From Gammaproteobacteria bacterium (GTDB lineage: Bacteria > Pseudomonadota > Gammaproteobacteria > Halothiobacillales > Halothiobacillaceae): 14,510 nt of DNA. Both the position numbers and the translations under genes were made by a program. Under the pieces are notes generated by a model. The model was not told the DNA's origin, made no database searches, and saw nothing but the letters and a program-made list of their open reading frames with translations. The stretch is taken from assembly GCA_029335925.2 (NCBI GenBank), contig JARJMX020000077.1, positions 1 to 14,510 of the forward strand. The letters run 5' to 3'. Below, in pieces: positions 1-7,460 of the stretch; positions within the stretch are counted from its first letter, which is position 1; each line of letters begins with the position of its first letter.

Positions 1-234
1 CTCTACAACATCGGCAACCACAGCCCGGTCGAGCTCGCCCGCTTCATCGAGGCTCTGGAAAGCGCGTTGGGGCGTACGGCCGAGAAGATCATGCTCCCCA
101 TGCAGCCCGGGGATGTACCGGCCACTTATGCCGACGTAAACGACCTCATGCGCGATACCGGCTTCGCACCGAAGACACCGATCGAGGACGGCCTTGCCCG
201 CTTCGCCGAGTGGTATCGCCACTATCATGCTTAA
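1..234 (+). CDS. UDP-glucuronate 4-epimerase-like SDR, C-terminal part (5' truncated by window edge)
   Basis: The frame is open from the first base and ends at TAA 232-234, giving the last 77 residues of a protein whose start lies outside the window. The visible part begins LYNIGNHSPVEL and contains QPGDVPATYADV, followed by a helix ending in EWYRHYH. These are typical of the C-terminal substrate-binding end of extended short-chain dehydrogenases of the UDP-glucuronate 4-epimerase group (CapI/LpsL-like), which convert UDP-GlcA to UDP-GalA in the cytoplasm. The NAD-binding GxxGxxG and the catalytic YxxxK are off the left edge and cannot be checked. The nearby ugd makes the expected substrate, UDP-GlcA, which supports the assignment. 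Another NDP-sugar epimerase or dehydratase of the same family remains possible. Confidence 0.85.
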   Translation, partial: LYNIGNHSPVELARFIEALESALGRTAEKIMLPMQPGDVPATYADVNDLMRDTGFAPKTPIEDGLARFAEWYRHYHA

Positions 235-238
235 GCTA

Positions 239-267
239 GGGAAACGCTGAAAAACTCAGCGTTTCCC
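239..267 (+). terminator. Perfect 12-bp stem-loop, likely transcription terminator of the epimerase gene
   Basis: Positions 239-250 are the exact reverse complement of 256-267, with a 5-base loop (251-255). The stem starts 5 bases after the epimerase stop codon. The following bases are GTTTGGGG, so the T-tract is weak. It could be a terminator with a poor U-tract or an mRNA 3'-end stabiliser. The position directly behind a stop codon favours a 3'-end role. Confidence 0.65.
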
Positions 268-294
268 GTTTGGGGCAAGATATCCCAACACGAA

Positions 295-312
295 CAACGA
301 CATAAGTCGTTG
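295..312. repeat. Small inverted repeat, 7-bp stem
   Basis: CAACGAC (295-301) and GTCGTTG (306-312) are exact reverse complements around a 4-base loop, ATAA. It is the second of four stem-loops in the 186-base spacer. There is no T-tract. It may be an operator-like dyad or chance; no function can be assigned from sequence alone. Confidence 0.35.
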
Positions 313-324
313 ATTCACTCAAGC

Positions 325-347
325 CGTCGCGGGCATGCGCCGCGACG
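325..347. repeat. GC-rich inverted repeat, 8-bp stem
   Basis: CGTCGCGG (325-332) pairs exactly with CCGCGACG (340-347) around a 7-base loop. The stem is almost entirely G:C and would be stable as RNA. It lies 10 bases before an A-run and a second possible terminator. It may contribute to termination or be a remnant of a mobile or repetitive element. Confidence 0.4.
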
Positions 348-356
348 AGATGAGCT

Positions 357-382
357 AAAAAAACCCATGGATGGATTTTTTT
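357..382. terminator. A7/T7-flanked hairpin, possible bidirectional terminator
   Basis: Seven A residues (357-363) and seven T residues (376-382) flank CCCATGGATGGA, so the A- and T-runs can pair, and CCA/TGG inside can add a short stem. On either strand the hairpin ends in a T-run. This resembles a bidirectional intrinsic terminator separating the epimerase unit from the toxin-antitoxin unit, although the GC core is weak. The same A/T-rich stretch could instead be an UP-like element for a promoter ahead of the gene at 421; I see no convincing -35/-10 pair. Confidence 0.35.
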
Positions 383-420
383 AACATTCCCCTAGCAGAG
401 TCCTCTTTCCATCGATCACC

Positions 421-726
421 ATGCGCCTGACCGCCGAACAAGCCGCCATCATCCGTCACTCAGCCCGCGCCAGCTTCGGGCCGCTGACGCGTGTCTGGCT
501 GTTTGGCTCGCGCGTGGACGACGCGCAGCGCGGTGGTGACATTGACCTGCTCATCCAGCCCCCTCCGCCTTGGCCTGGGGATGCCGACATCCTCAGGCGC
601 AAGATCGATTTCTTGGTGCAGCTTGAACGCCAGCTTGGCGAGCGCAAGATCGACGTCATCATCGAACACCCTGAGGACACACGCCCTATCGTACGAATCG
701 CCCATGAAACAGGAATCGAGCTATGA
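421..726 (+). CDS. mntA: MNT-domain nucleotidyltransferase, MntA-like antitoxin (type VII TA)
   Basis: This 101-residue protein is a minimal nucleotidyltransferase of the polymerase-beta superfamily. The nucleotide-binding GS is at residues 29-30, followed after nine residues by the metal-binding DID (D40, D42); a third acidic residue, D78, lies in the strand KIDVII. The usual MNT spacing is about ten residues, so the loop is one shorter, but all catalytic positions are present and the protein looks active. In characterised HepT-MntA pairs, MntA neutralises the HEPN RNase partner by transferring AMP to a tyrosine in its active-site motif. The gene starts at ATG 421 without a clear Shine-Dalgarno sequence, and its TGA overlaps the ATG of the next gene (ATGA 723-726), so the two should be translationally coupled. 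The family call is firm; the TA role is inferred from motifs and gene pairing. Confidence 0.88.
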   Translation: MRLTAEQAAIIRHSARASFGPLTRVWLFGSRVDDAQRGGDIDLLIQPPPPWPGDADILRRKIDFLVQLERQLGERKIDVIIEHPEDTRPIVRIAHETGIEL

Positions 727-1205
727 GTGATACCCAACGGCTCCGCCTACAAGCGCTCGCCCGCATCGTGCGCAAGGAAATCGAACTGCTCAAGGGCACC
801 GATGCCCGCCTGTTCCATGAGCCCTTGACCCTGGAGATGCTTGGCAACCTGACCGCCCATGCGGATCTCTCGGACCGGATCGAGGCCTATGCCAGCCGGT
901 TTGCGCGCCTGCAGGACACCCTCGGTGACAAGCTCATCCCCGCCTGGCTGCGCTCGCTCGAGGAACCCCCCGGCGCCATGATCGACAACCTCAATCGCGC
1001 CGAGCGCCTTGGGATGCTTGCTTCGGTCGATGAGTGGCTAGGCCTGAGGCAACTGCGCAACCAGATGGTGCATGAGTACATCGAGGACCCAACCACCCTC
1101 GCCCACGCGCTCCAGATGGCGCACGCAAAGCTGTGCATCCTCATCGACACCGCCGAGGCCATCCTGCATGACCTGCAATCGCGCGGACACATCGCGGCTG
1201 CGTGA
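723..1205 (+). CDS. hepT: HEPN-domain RNase, HepT-like toxin (type VII TA)
   Basis: This 160-residue, largely helical protein carries the HEPN RNase signature RNQMVHEY: R112, four residues, H117, one residue, Y119, which is the RX4HXY motif of HepT toxins. The arginine and histidine form the RNA-cleaving site in the HEPN dimer, and the tyrosine is the residue AMPylated by MntA in studied systems. All three are retained, so the toxin looks intact. It is somewhat longer than many HepT proteins (about 130-145 residues), with extra sequence in the middle (residues about 50-95). Its ATG overlaps the stop of mntA in an ATGA. No terminator is seen after its stop, and about 120 bases separate it from ugd. 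Known functions of this family are plasmid stabilisation or phage defence. Confidence 0.88.
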   Translation: MSDTQRLRLQALARIVRKEIELLKGTDARLFHEPLTLEMLGNLTAHADLSDRIEAYASRFARLQDTLGDKLIPAWLRSLEEPPGAMIDNLNRAERLGMLASVDEWLGLRQLRNQMVHEYIEDPTTLAHALQMAHAKLCILIDTAEAILHDLQSRGHIAAA

Positions 1206-1325
1206 CTTACACCGCTGATCGCGCAATCGGCCACACGGCACGGAAAAGATGATGACCGCAAGCATCCAACACTTCAACGCAGCGTGTATCCTTCCTCACC
1301 TCTTCCCCCCACATCCTGCCACGTT

Positions 1326-2519
1326 ATGAAAATCGCCGTCGCTGGAACCGGATACGTTGGCCTCTCCAATGCCCTACTTCTAGCCCAGCATAACGAAGTG
1401 GTGGCGCTCGACATCGTGCCCGAAAAGGTGGCCATGCTGAATGCTGGTCGCTCGCCCATCATCGACGCCGAAATCGAGGCCTTCCTGCAGCGCGATGACA
1501 TCCACTTCCGCGCCACGCTGGACAAGGAGGAGGCCTACCGCAACGCCGAATTCGTCATCATCGCCACCCCGACCGACTACGACCCGAACACCAACCACTT
1601 CGACACCCGCTCGGTCGAGGCCGTCATGCGCGACGTGTTGACCATCAACCCCAACGCGGTCATGGTCATCAAATCCACCGTCCCGGTCGGCTACACCGTG
1701 CGCATCAAGCAAGAGATGGGCATCGAGAACATCCTCTTCTCCCCCGAATTCCTGCGCGAAGGCCGTGCCCTGCACGACAACCTCTACCCCTCGCGCATCA
1801 TCGTTGGCGAGAAATCCGCGCGCGCTGAGCGCTTCGCCCAACTGCTGGTCCAAGGCGCGCGCAAGAAGGACATCCCTGTCCTCTTCACCCACCCCACCGA
1901 GGCCGAGGCGATCAAGCTGTTCGCCAACACCTACCTTGCTATGCGCGTGGCCTTCTTTAATGAACTGGACACCTATGCCGCCACCCACGGCTTAGACACC
2001 CGCCAGATTATCGACGGTGTCTGTCTCGACCCACGCATCGGCCAGGGCTACAACAACCCAAGCTTCGGCTACGGCGGCTACTGCCTGCCGAAGGACACCA
2101 AACAGCTTCTGGCTAATTACCGCGACGTGCCGCAGAACCTGATTCACGCCATCGTCGAGGCCAACACCACCCGCAAGGACTTCATCGCTGAGGACATCCT
2201 CCGCCGCCTCCACACCCTCCCCCCAGTGGCCAAGATCGACAAGGTGGTCGGCATCTACCGCCTAGTCATGAAACAGGGCTCCGACAACTTCCGCGCCTCC
2301 GCCATCCAGGGCATCATGAAGCGCCTTAAGGCCAAGGGGTTGCATGTGGTGGTTTTTGAGCCGGCCTTAAGCGATGACTACTTCTTCAACTCCCGCGTCA
2401 TCCGGGATCTTGAAGAATTCAAGCGCCTTTCTGACCTGATTGTCGCCAACCGCATGACCGACGCGCTGCAAGATGTAGCTGATAAGGTTTATACTCGAGA
2501 TCTTTTTGGTAGTGACTAA
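1326..2519 (+). CDS. ugd: UDP-glucose 6-dehydrogenase
   Basis: It oxidises UDP-glucose to UDP-glucuronate in the cytoplasm in two NAD-dependent steps. The protein (397 residues from ATG 1326) begins [20 protein letters not shown], the Rossmann NAD-binding motif, and has the catalytic cysteine C253 in [41 protein letters not shown] and the C-terminal [11 protein letters not shown] match the short enterobacterial type of Ugd closely. It is about nine residues longer than I recall for the E. coli enzyme, explained by an insertion near [11 protein letters not shown] ahead of [17 protein letters not shown]. An in-frame GTG at 1284 would add 14 residues before the Rossmann strand and is rejected. 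No good Shine-Dalgarno precedes either start. The product feeds the upstream epimerase (UDP-GalA) or a glucuronosyltransferase. Most of the gene is richer in C-ending codons than the genes downstream. Confidence 0.96.
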   Translation: MKIAVAGTGYVGLSNALLLAQHNEVVALDIVPEKVAMLNAGRSPIIDAEIEAFLQRDDIHFRATLDKEEAYRNAEFVIIATPTDYDPNTNHFDTRSVEAVMRDVLTINPNAVMVIKSTVPVGYTVRIKQEMGIENILFSPEFLREGRALHDNLYPSRIIVGEKSARAERFAQLLVQGARKKDIPVLFTHPTEAEAIKLFANTYLAMRVAFFNELDTYAATHGLDTRQIIDGVCLDPRIGQGYNNPSFGYGGYCLPKDTKQLLANYRDVPQNLIHAIVEANTTRKDFIAEDILRRLHTLPPVAKIDKVVGIYRLVMKQGSDNFRASAIQGIMKRLKAKGLHVVVFEPALSDDYFFNSRVIRDLEEFKRLSDLIVANRMTDALQDVADKVYTRDLFGSD

Positions 2520-2524
2520 CCCCC

Positions 2525-3406
2525 ATGCGCAAAGGCATCGTTCTCGCCGGCGGCTCCGGAACTCGCCTGCATCCCTTGACTTGCAGCGTGAGCAAACAGC
2601 TGATGCCGGTCTATGACAAGCCAATGATCTACTATCCGCTTTCCACCCTCATGCTGGCGGGTATTCGCGATATCCTCATCATTACTACTCCACACGATCA
2701 ACACGCCTTTCAAAAGCTGCTTGGCGATGGCTCTCAATGGGGTATCACCCTCACCTATGCTGTACAACCTCACCCCGATGGCCTGGCGCAAGCCTTTCTG
2801 ATCGGTCAGGACTTCATCGGTCGCGATCCGGTCGCCTTAATCCTCGGTGACAACATCTTCTATGGCCATGGCCTGACTGCGCAGTTGCAAGCTGCCGCTA
2901 AACGTAGGCAAGGCGCGGATGTGTTTGGCTATTATGTGCACGATCCTCAGCGCTATGGTGTAGTTGAGTTCGATCCAACCGGACGCGTTCTCAGAATCGA
3001 AGAAAAACCCACACAGCCCAAATCGCACTACGCCATCACGGGGCTTTATTTCTACGACAACGATGTTATCGATCTAGCCAAGTGCGTCCGTCCCTCTTGG
3101 CGTGGCGAGCTGGAGATTACCGACATCAACAATGCCTACCTGCAGCGCGGTGATCTGCATGTGCACATCTTAGGACGCGGCACCGCTTGGCTGGATACCG
3201 GCACCCATGATGCCCTTCTTGATGCCGCCAACTTCGTACGCGTGGTGGAAGAGCGCCAAGGTCTAAAAATTGCTTGCCCTGAGGAGATCGCCTGGCGTAT
3301 GGGTTTCATTAGCCGCGAAGATGTGGAACGCCTGGCCAAACCCTTGCAAAAAAGCGGCTATGGCGAATACTTGCTACGCATCATCAACGAACAGGTGTTC
3401 GCATGA
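2525..3406 (+). CDS. rfbA: Glucose-1-phosphate thymidylyltransferase (RmlA)
   Basis: This is the first step of dTDP-L-rhamnose synthesis: glucose-1-phosphate plus dTTP gives dTDP-glucose and pyrophosphate. The 293-residue length is normal for the family. The N-terminus [19 protein letters not shown] holds the nucleotide-binding GGSGTR loop (about residues 9-14), followed by [18 protein letters not shown]. The metal-binding aspartate is D109 in LGDNIFYG, and IEEKP and ITGLYFYDN follow in the expected order. It begins 5 bases after the ugd stop, so it is probably co-transcribed with ugd. Its stop overlaps the next start (ATGA 3403-3406). Enzymes of this family are usually inhibited by dTDP-rhamnose; that is family knowledge rather than something seen here. 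Confidence 0.97.
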   Translation: MRKGIVLAGGSGTRLHPLTCSVSKQLMPVYDKPMIYYPLSTLMLAGIRDILIITTPHDQHAFQKLLGDGSQWGITLTYAVQPHPDGLAQAFLIGQDFIGRDPVALILGDNIFYGHGLTAQLQAAAKRRQGADVFGYYVHDPQRYGVVEFDPTGRVLRIEEKPTQPKSHYAITGLYFYDNDVIDLAKCVRPSWRGELEITDINNAYLQRGDLHVHILGRGTAWLDTGTHDALLDAANFVRVVEERQGLKIACPEEIAWRMGFISREDVERLAKPLQKSGYGEYLLRIINEQVFA

Positions 3407-3957
3407 AACTCATCCCTACGGCCATCCCCGAGGTGATACTTATCGAACCCAAGGTCTTGACCGATTCGCGAGGCTTCTTTTTGGAAAGCTGGAATCGCCA
3501 AGGCTTTGCAGCTCAAGGCTTGGCCCTGGATTTTGTGCAGGATAACCATAGCCGCTCCCATCGCGGTGTATTGCGTGGCCTGCACTATCAATTGCACAAG
3601 CCACAGGGCAAGTTGGTACGGGTAATCTGCGGTGAGGTCTTTGATGTCGCTGTGGACTTGCGCCAAAGCTCTCCTACCTTTGGCCACTGGGTGGGCGTCC
3701 ATCTTAGTGAAGACAACCCCAGGATGCTATGGATTCCCCCGGGCTTTGCGCATGGTTTTCTTGTCCTTTCGGCGAGCGCAGACTTTTTCTACAAATGCAC
3801 CGACTACTATGCTCCAGAGGATGAGCGCTGCATCCGCTGGGACGATCCTCACTTGAATATTGCCTGGCCTCTTAAAAAAATCGGTACGCCCATCCTGTCC
3901 AGCAAAGACAGCCAGGGTCAGGCCTTCGCCGAGGCCGAGGTCTATACCACGCTTTGA
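3403..3957 (+). CDS. rfbC: dTDP-4-dehydrorhamnose 3,5-epimerase (RmlC)
   Basis: A cupin-fold epimerase of 184 residues, full length for the family. It converts dTDP-4-keto-6-deoxy-glucose to dTDP-4-keto-L-rhamnose. Key features are [13 protein letters not shown] near residue 20, [19 protein letters not shown] with the catalytic base H61, [18 protein letters not shown], and IPPGFAHGF. The catalytic acid tyrosine is Y130 in FFYKCTDYY; by alignment from memory with Salmonella RmlC these correspond to H63 and Y133. The start codon sits in an ATGA overlap with rfbA, which suggests coupled translation. The stop TGA at 3955-3957 lies directly before rfbD. Confidence 0.97.
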   Translation: MKLIPTAIPEVILIEPKVLTDSRGFFLESWNRQGFAAQGLALDFVQDNHSRSHRGVLRGLHYQLHKPQGKLVRVICGEVFDVAVDLRQSSPTFGHWVGVHLSEDNPRMLWIPPGFAHGFLVLSASADFFYKCTDYYAPEDERCIRWDDPHLNIAWPLKKIGTPILSSKDSQGQAFAEAEVYTTL

Positions 3958-3962
3958 CTTGC

Positions 3963-4877
3963 ATGAGCCAGACCTTATCCGTCCTGCTCACCGGGGCTTC
4001 CGGTCAGCTCGGCCAGGAACTAAAGCACAGCCGCCCCCCTTGGGTCAGGCTGTATGCCTTACCCCATACGGCGCTCGATATCCGTAATCCTGATGCCGTG
4101 CATCTACACGTGCAATCCTGCCGTCCGCAGTGGATCATCAATGCCGCAGCCTACACCGCTGTGGATCGAGCCGAGGCGGAGCCTGAGCAAGCCTGGGCCG
4201 TCAATTGCGACGGTGCGCGCCATCTGGCCGAAGCGGCGCGCCAGATTGGAGCACGCTTGCTACAAATTTCCACGGACTACATTTTCACTGGCGCACAAAC
4301 TCACCCCTATCCTCCCCTGCCGCCTGAAGCAGCAGAACGACACACATCACAACAGCCGAATGTCTATGGCGCCAGCAAACGCGCCGGTGAACGCGCCGTA
4401 CGCGAAACCTTAGGGGAGCACGCACTGATCCTTCGCACCGCCTGGGTCTACTCACGTTACGGCCATAACTTTGTCAAAACCATGCTCCGCCTGATGGACG
4501 AGCGCGAGATGATTAGCGTAGTCAGCGACCAGATCGGCAGTCCCACTTGGGCCAAAGGCTTGGCCGAAGCCATCTGGCAGGCCTTAGCCAGAAACCTTAC
4601 CGGCATCCATCACTGGACTGATGCTGGCGTCGCCAGCTGGTATGATTTGGCCTGTGCCATCCAGGAGGAGGCCTATGCTCTAGGTCAGCTTAAGCGTACC
4701 ATCGCCATCCGCCCGATTCGCACCCAGGACTACCCTACCCCCGCCAAGCGTCCCGCCTGGAGCGTACTGGACAAAACCCCCACCTGGCGAGCCCTTGGGA
4801 TCGACACCCCCAAGCACTGGCGCCTGCAACTTCGCGCCATGCTGCGCGAGCTCACCTTGCCTTCTGTGCACGGATAA
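3963..4877 (+). CDS. rfbD: dTDP-4-dehydrorhamnose reductase (RmlD)
   Basis: This is the last step of the pathway, NAD(P)H-dependent reduction of dTDP-4-keto-L-rhamnose to dTDP-L-rhamnose. The protein is 304 residues from ATG 3963. Residues 9-17 (LTGASGQLG) form the Rossmann loop, INAAAYTAVDRAE follows near residue 59, STDYIF is at 103-108, and the catalytic pair is Y135/K139 in YGASK. The loop between STDYIF and YGASK (HPYPPLPPEAAERHTSQQPN) is longer than I would expect for RmlD. A TTG three codons upstream (3954), overlapping the rfbC stop, is an alternative start; ATG 3963 is preferred because it starts close to the first beta strand. The stop is 4 bases before rfbB. Confidence 0.95.
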   Translation: MSQTLSVLLTGASGQLGQELKHSRPPWVRLYALPHTALDIRNPDAVHLHVQSCRPQWIINAAAYTAVDRAEAEPEQAWAVNCDGARHLAEAARQIGARLLQISTDYIFTGAQTHPYPPLPPEAAERHTSQQPNVYGASKRAGERAVRETLGEHALILRTAWVYSRYGHNFVKTMLRLMDEREMISVVSDQIGSPTWAKGLAEAIWQALARNLTGIHHWTDAGVASWYDLACAIQEEAYALGQLKRTIAIRPIRTQDYPTPAKRPAWSVLDKTPTWRALGIDTPKHWRLQLRAMLRELTLPSVHG

Positions 4878-4881
4878 CACC

Positions 4882-5982
4882 ATGCCCCGTAGACTGCTTG
4901 TCACCGGCGGTGCCGGATTCATCGGCTGCAACTTTGTTCATTACTGGTGTGCCCATCACCCCAAGGATCGCATCGTGGTTCTCGATGCTCTCACCTATGC
5001 TGGGCACCTCATGAATCTTGCTCCGGTCAAGGACCATCCGCAGTTTCGCTTCGTCCAGGGTGATATCCGCGACCAAGCCCTCATCGAGCACCTGTTGCGC
5101 AGCGAAGCCCTGGATACCATCGTGCACTTTGCCGCGGAAAGCCATGTCGACCGCTCCATCCTTGGCCCCGATGCCTTTATCGCCACCAACGTTATTGGTA
5201 CCCACAGCCTGCTCAAGGCTGCCAAAGCGGTATGGCTCGATGACCCCAAGTCTTGCCGCGCGGAACACCGCTTCCATCACGTCAGCACCGACGAAGTCTA
5301 TGGCTCCCTCGGGCCCCAAGACCCCCCCTTCTGTGAAACCACTCCCTATGCCCCCAACTCACCCTATGCAGCCAGCAAGGCCGCCTCGGACCATCTGGTA
5401 CGCGCTTACCACCACACCTTCGGCCTGAAGGTTACCACCAGCAACTGCTCCAACAACTACGGCCCCTACCACTTTCCGGAAAAACTCATTCCCCTATGCA
5501 TCACCAACATCCTCACCGGCAGACCTCTGCCCATTTATGGGGATGGACGTCATATCCGCGACTGGCTGTATGTGGAAGATCACGTGCGCGGCATCGAACT
5601 GATCCTGGAGCACGGCCGCATTGGCGAAACCTACAACATTGGCGGACACAACGAATGGGCCAATATGGATATCGTACGACTCATTTGCAACATCGTGGAC
5701 GAAGCCTTTGCAGCTGATCCTAGCCTGGCAACGCGTTATCCCAAAGCGCCACCTGCGCAAGGCGAGTTAAGTGAACGGCTCATCACCTTCGTCAAGGACC
5801 GCCCTGGACATGATCGGCGCTATGCGATCAATGCCGCCAAAATCATGAATACGCTCGGCTACAAGCCAAGGCAAACTTTCGAAACAGGCCTCCGTGCCAC
5901 CATCCATTGGTTCCTCCAGCATGCTGATTGGTGGCAAAATGTTTTATTATCAAGAAGGCATGCTCTGCCGTCCAAGATTTGA
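4882..5982 (+). CDS. rfbB: dTDP-glucose 4,6-dehydratase (RmlB)
   Basis: The second step of dTDP-L-rhamnose synthesis, an NAD-dependent conversion of dTDP-glucose to dTDP-4-keto-6-deoxyglucose. From ATG 4882 the protein is 366 residues, normal for RmlB. It starts MPRRLLVTGGAGFIGCNFVH with the NAD loop at 8-15, has HFAAESHVDRS near residue 83, the catalytic D137-E138 in STDEVYG, and Y162/K166 in YAASK. NNYGPYHFPEKLIP and DWLYVEDH are also typical. An in-frame upstream ATG (4795) would overlap the end of rfbD by 80 bases and add a non-homologous Cys/Pro-rich leader, so it is rejected. In many genomes rfbB is the first gene of the rml set; here it is last. A 39-base gap without a visible terminator leads into manC. 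Confidence 0.97.
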   Translation: MPRRLLVTGGAGFIGCNFVHYWCAHHPKDRIVVLDALTYAGHLMNLAPVKDHPQFRFVQGDIRDQALIEHLLRSEALDTIVHFAAESHVDRSILGPDAFIATNVIGTHSLLKAAKAVWLDDPKSCRAEHRFHHVSTDEVYGSLGPQDPPFCETTPYAPNSPYAASKAASDHLVRAYHHTFGLKVTTSNCSNNYGPYHFPEKLIPLCITNILTGRPLPIYGDGRHIRDWLYVEDHVRGIELILEHGRIGETYNIGGHNEWANMDIVRLICNIVDEAFAADPSLATRYPKAPPAQGELSERLITFVKDRPGHDRRYAINAAKIMNTLGYKPRQTFETGLRATIHWFLQHADWWQNVLLSRRHALPSKI

Positions 5983-6021
5983 AGCAGCATTACATCCACC
6001 CAGAACTTATCCACATAATCC

Positions 6022-7455
6022 ATGATCATTCCTGTCATTCTTTCTGGTGGCGTTGGCAGTCGCCTCTGGCCGGTGTCACGCGAAGTTCATCCTAAACCCT
6101 TTATGCGCCTTGCTGATGGCAAGAGCCTACTGCAGAAAACGCTTCTTCGGGCCTGTAGCCTTCCGGATATACATGAAGTACTCACCGTTACCAACCGGGA
6201 ACTCTATTTTAAGACGGTTGATGAATATCATTCTGTGAATCCTTCGGTAAGACTCAGCTATATCCTCGAACCCTTTGGACGCAATACTGCTGCTGCCATC
6301 ACGGCAGCTGCGCTTTTCCTGCGTGAAAACCATGGCGAGGATAGCCTGATGCTTATCCTTGCCGCCGATCACCTCATCACCAACACACAAGCGTTTATAT
6401 CCGCCGTACACAGCGCTACCGAGCTGGCGCATCAAGGTTATCTGGTCACCTTGGGCATTCAACCTACACGCCCTGAAACTGGCTTTGGTTATATCGATGC
6501 CGCCAACACACTTCCAACCACATCCGGAAGCCTTGCCTACAAAGTTCAACGCTTCATTGAAAAGCCTGACTTTACCAAAGCCCAACAATACCTTGTCTCA
6601 GGGCACCATTTCTGGAACGCAGGGATCTTTTGCTTCCAGATCGGAAGCGTTCTTAAGGAACTTAGGCAACATGCCCCCTCGATACTGCAAACCACCACCC
6701 AAGCACTGCAGAGCGCAAAGCATACACCTAACCCGCCCGTCATCGAGATCACCCCAGAGAGTTTTGCTGCAGTGCCCGAGATCTCCATCGACTATGCGCT
6801 GATGGAAAAATCCGTGCATGTTGCGGTGATCCCCTGTGACATTGGCTGGAGCGATATTGGCTCCTGGAATGCCATCAGTGAACTTACCCCAGCGGATCAG
6901 GATGGTAACCGTATTGAGGGTGAAGCTTTGCTGCATGCCACACGTCACTGCTACATCCATAGTCCTCTGCGTCTAACCGCTGCCGTGGGATTGGAGAACC
7001 TCATCATCATCGATACCCATGACGCCCTGCTTGTTGCGCACAAGGAGTGCGCCCAAGATGTCAAGCACATTACCCAGAAGCTAAAACAGCATGGGCACAG
7101 AACCCACCAGCACCATACTACGGTATATCGTCCCTGGGGCAGCTATACCGTACTTGAGGAAGGTGAAAACTTCAAAATCAAGCGCATCGAAGTCAAACCC
7201 GGCGCGGCCCTATCCTTGCAAATGCACTACCACCGCAGCGAACATTGGATCGTGGTTAAGGGCACAGCGCGTGTCACCAATGGCGAAAAAATATTTATTC
7301 TCAACACCAATGAGTCCACCTTTATTCCTGCAGGACACATCCACCGTCTAGAAAACCCTGGAATAATTGATCTTGTCATCATTGAAGTGCAAAGTGGAAC
7401 CTACTTGGGTGAAGATGATATCGTCCGTTTTGAAGACAATTATGGTCGAGGTTGA
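6022..7455 (+). CDS. manC: Mannose-1-phosphate guanylyltransferase / mannose-6-phosphate isomerase, bifunctional
   Basis: A type II PMI-GMP of 477 residues, full length. The N-terminal guanylyltransferase domain has LSGGVGSRLWPVSR (residues 7-20) with PKPF behind it, the conserved EPFGRNTAAAI, AADHLI, and RFIEKPD (177-183). It makes GDP-mannose from GTP and mannose-1-phosphate. The C-terminal cupin domain (about 340-477) is the isomerase: RPWGSY, GEN FKIKRI, and the metal-binding Q400, H402 and E407 in SLQMHYHRSEHW, with a later histidine in FIPAGHIHRLENPG. It therefore catalyses both the first and last steps, with ManB between them. Base composition is clearly more A+T-rich than rfbB just upstream. 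No strong Shine-Dalgarno precedes ATG 6022. Its TGA lies 5 bases before the preferred manB start. Confidence 0.97.
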   Translation: MIIPVILSGGVGSRLWPVSREVHPKPFMRLADGKSLLQKTLLRACSLPDIHEVLTVTNRELYFKTVDEYHSVNPSVRLSYILEPFGRNTAAAITAAALFLRENHGEDSLMLILAADHLITNTQAFISAVHSATELAHQGYLVTLGIQPTRPETGFGYIDAANTLPTTSGSLAYKVQRFIEKPDFTKAQQYLVSGHHFWNAGIFCFQIGSVLKELRQHAPSILQTTTQALQSAKHTPNPPVIEITPESFAAVPEISIDYALMEKSVHVAVIPCDIGWSDIGSWNAISELTPADQDGNRIEGEALLHATRHCYIHSPLRLTAAVGLENLIIIDTHDALLVAHKECAQDVKHITQKLKQHGHRTHQHHTTVYRPWGSYTVLEEGENFKIKRIEVKPGAALSLQMHYHRSEHWIVVKGTARVTNGEKIFILNTNESTFIPAGHIHRLENPGIIDLVIIEVQSGTYLGEDDIVRFEDNYGRG

Positions 7456-7460
7456 AATCG

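Noticed and set aside
1206-1325. Possible promoter or small gene between hepT and ugd
   Set aside because: The 120-base gap has no convincing -35/-10 pair, hairpin with T-run or small frame with a ribosome binding site; I see nothing definable in it.
1380-1988. Long open frame of 202 codons on the minus strand inside ugd
   Set aside because: It lies antisense to a fully motif-supported ugd, is very rich in Val, Gly, Asp and Leu as expected from reading C-rich codons backwards, and shows no recognisable domain.
4795-4881. Upstream in-frame ATG for rfbB
   Set aside because: It would overlap rfbD by 80 bases and add 29 Cys/Pro/Ser-rich residues before the Rossmann strand, which no RmlB family member needs.
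6007-6015. Exact DnaA-box-like 9-mer TTATCCACA just upstream of manC
   Set aside because: It is a single site; a given 9-mer is expected by chance at roughly a one-in-ten level over both strands of a window this size. There is no box cluster, AT-rich unwinding region or dnaA/dnaN/parAB neighbourhood, so neither an origin nor DnaA control is supported.
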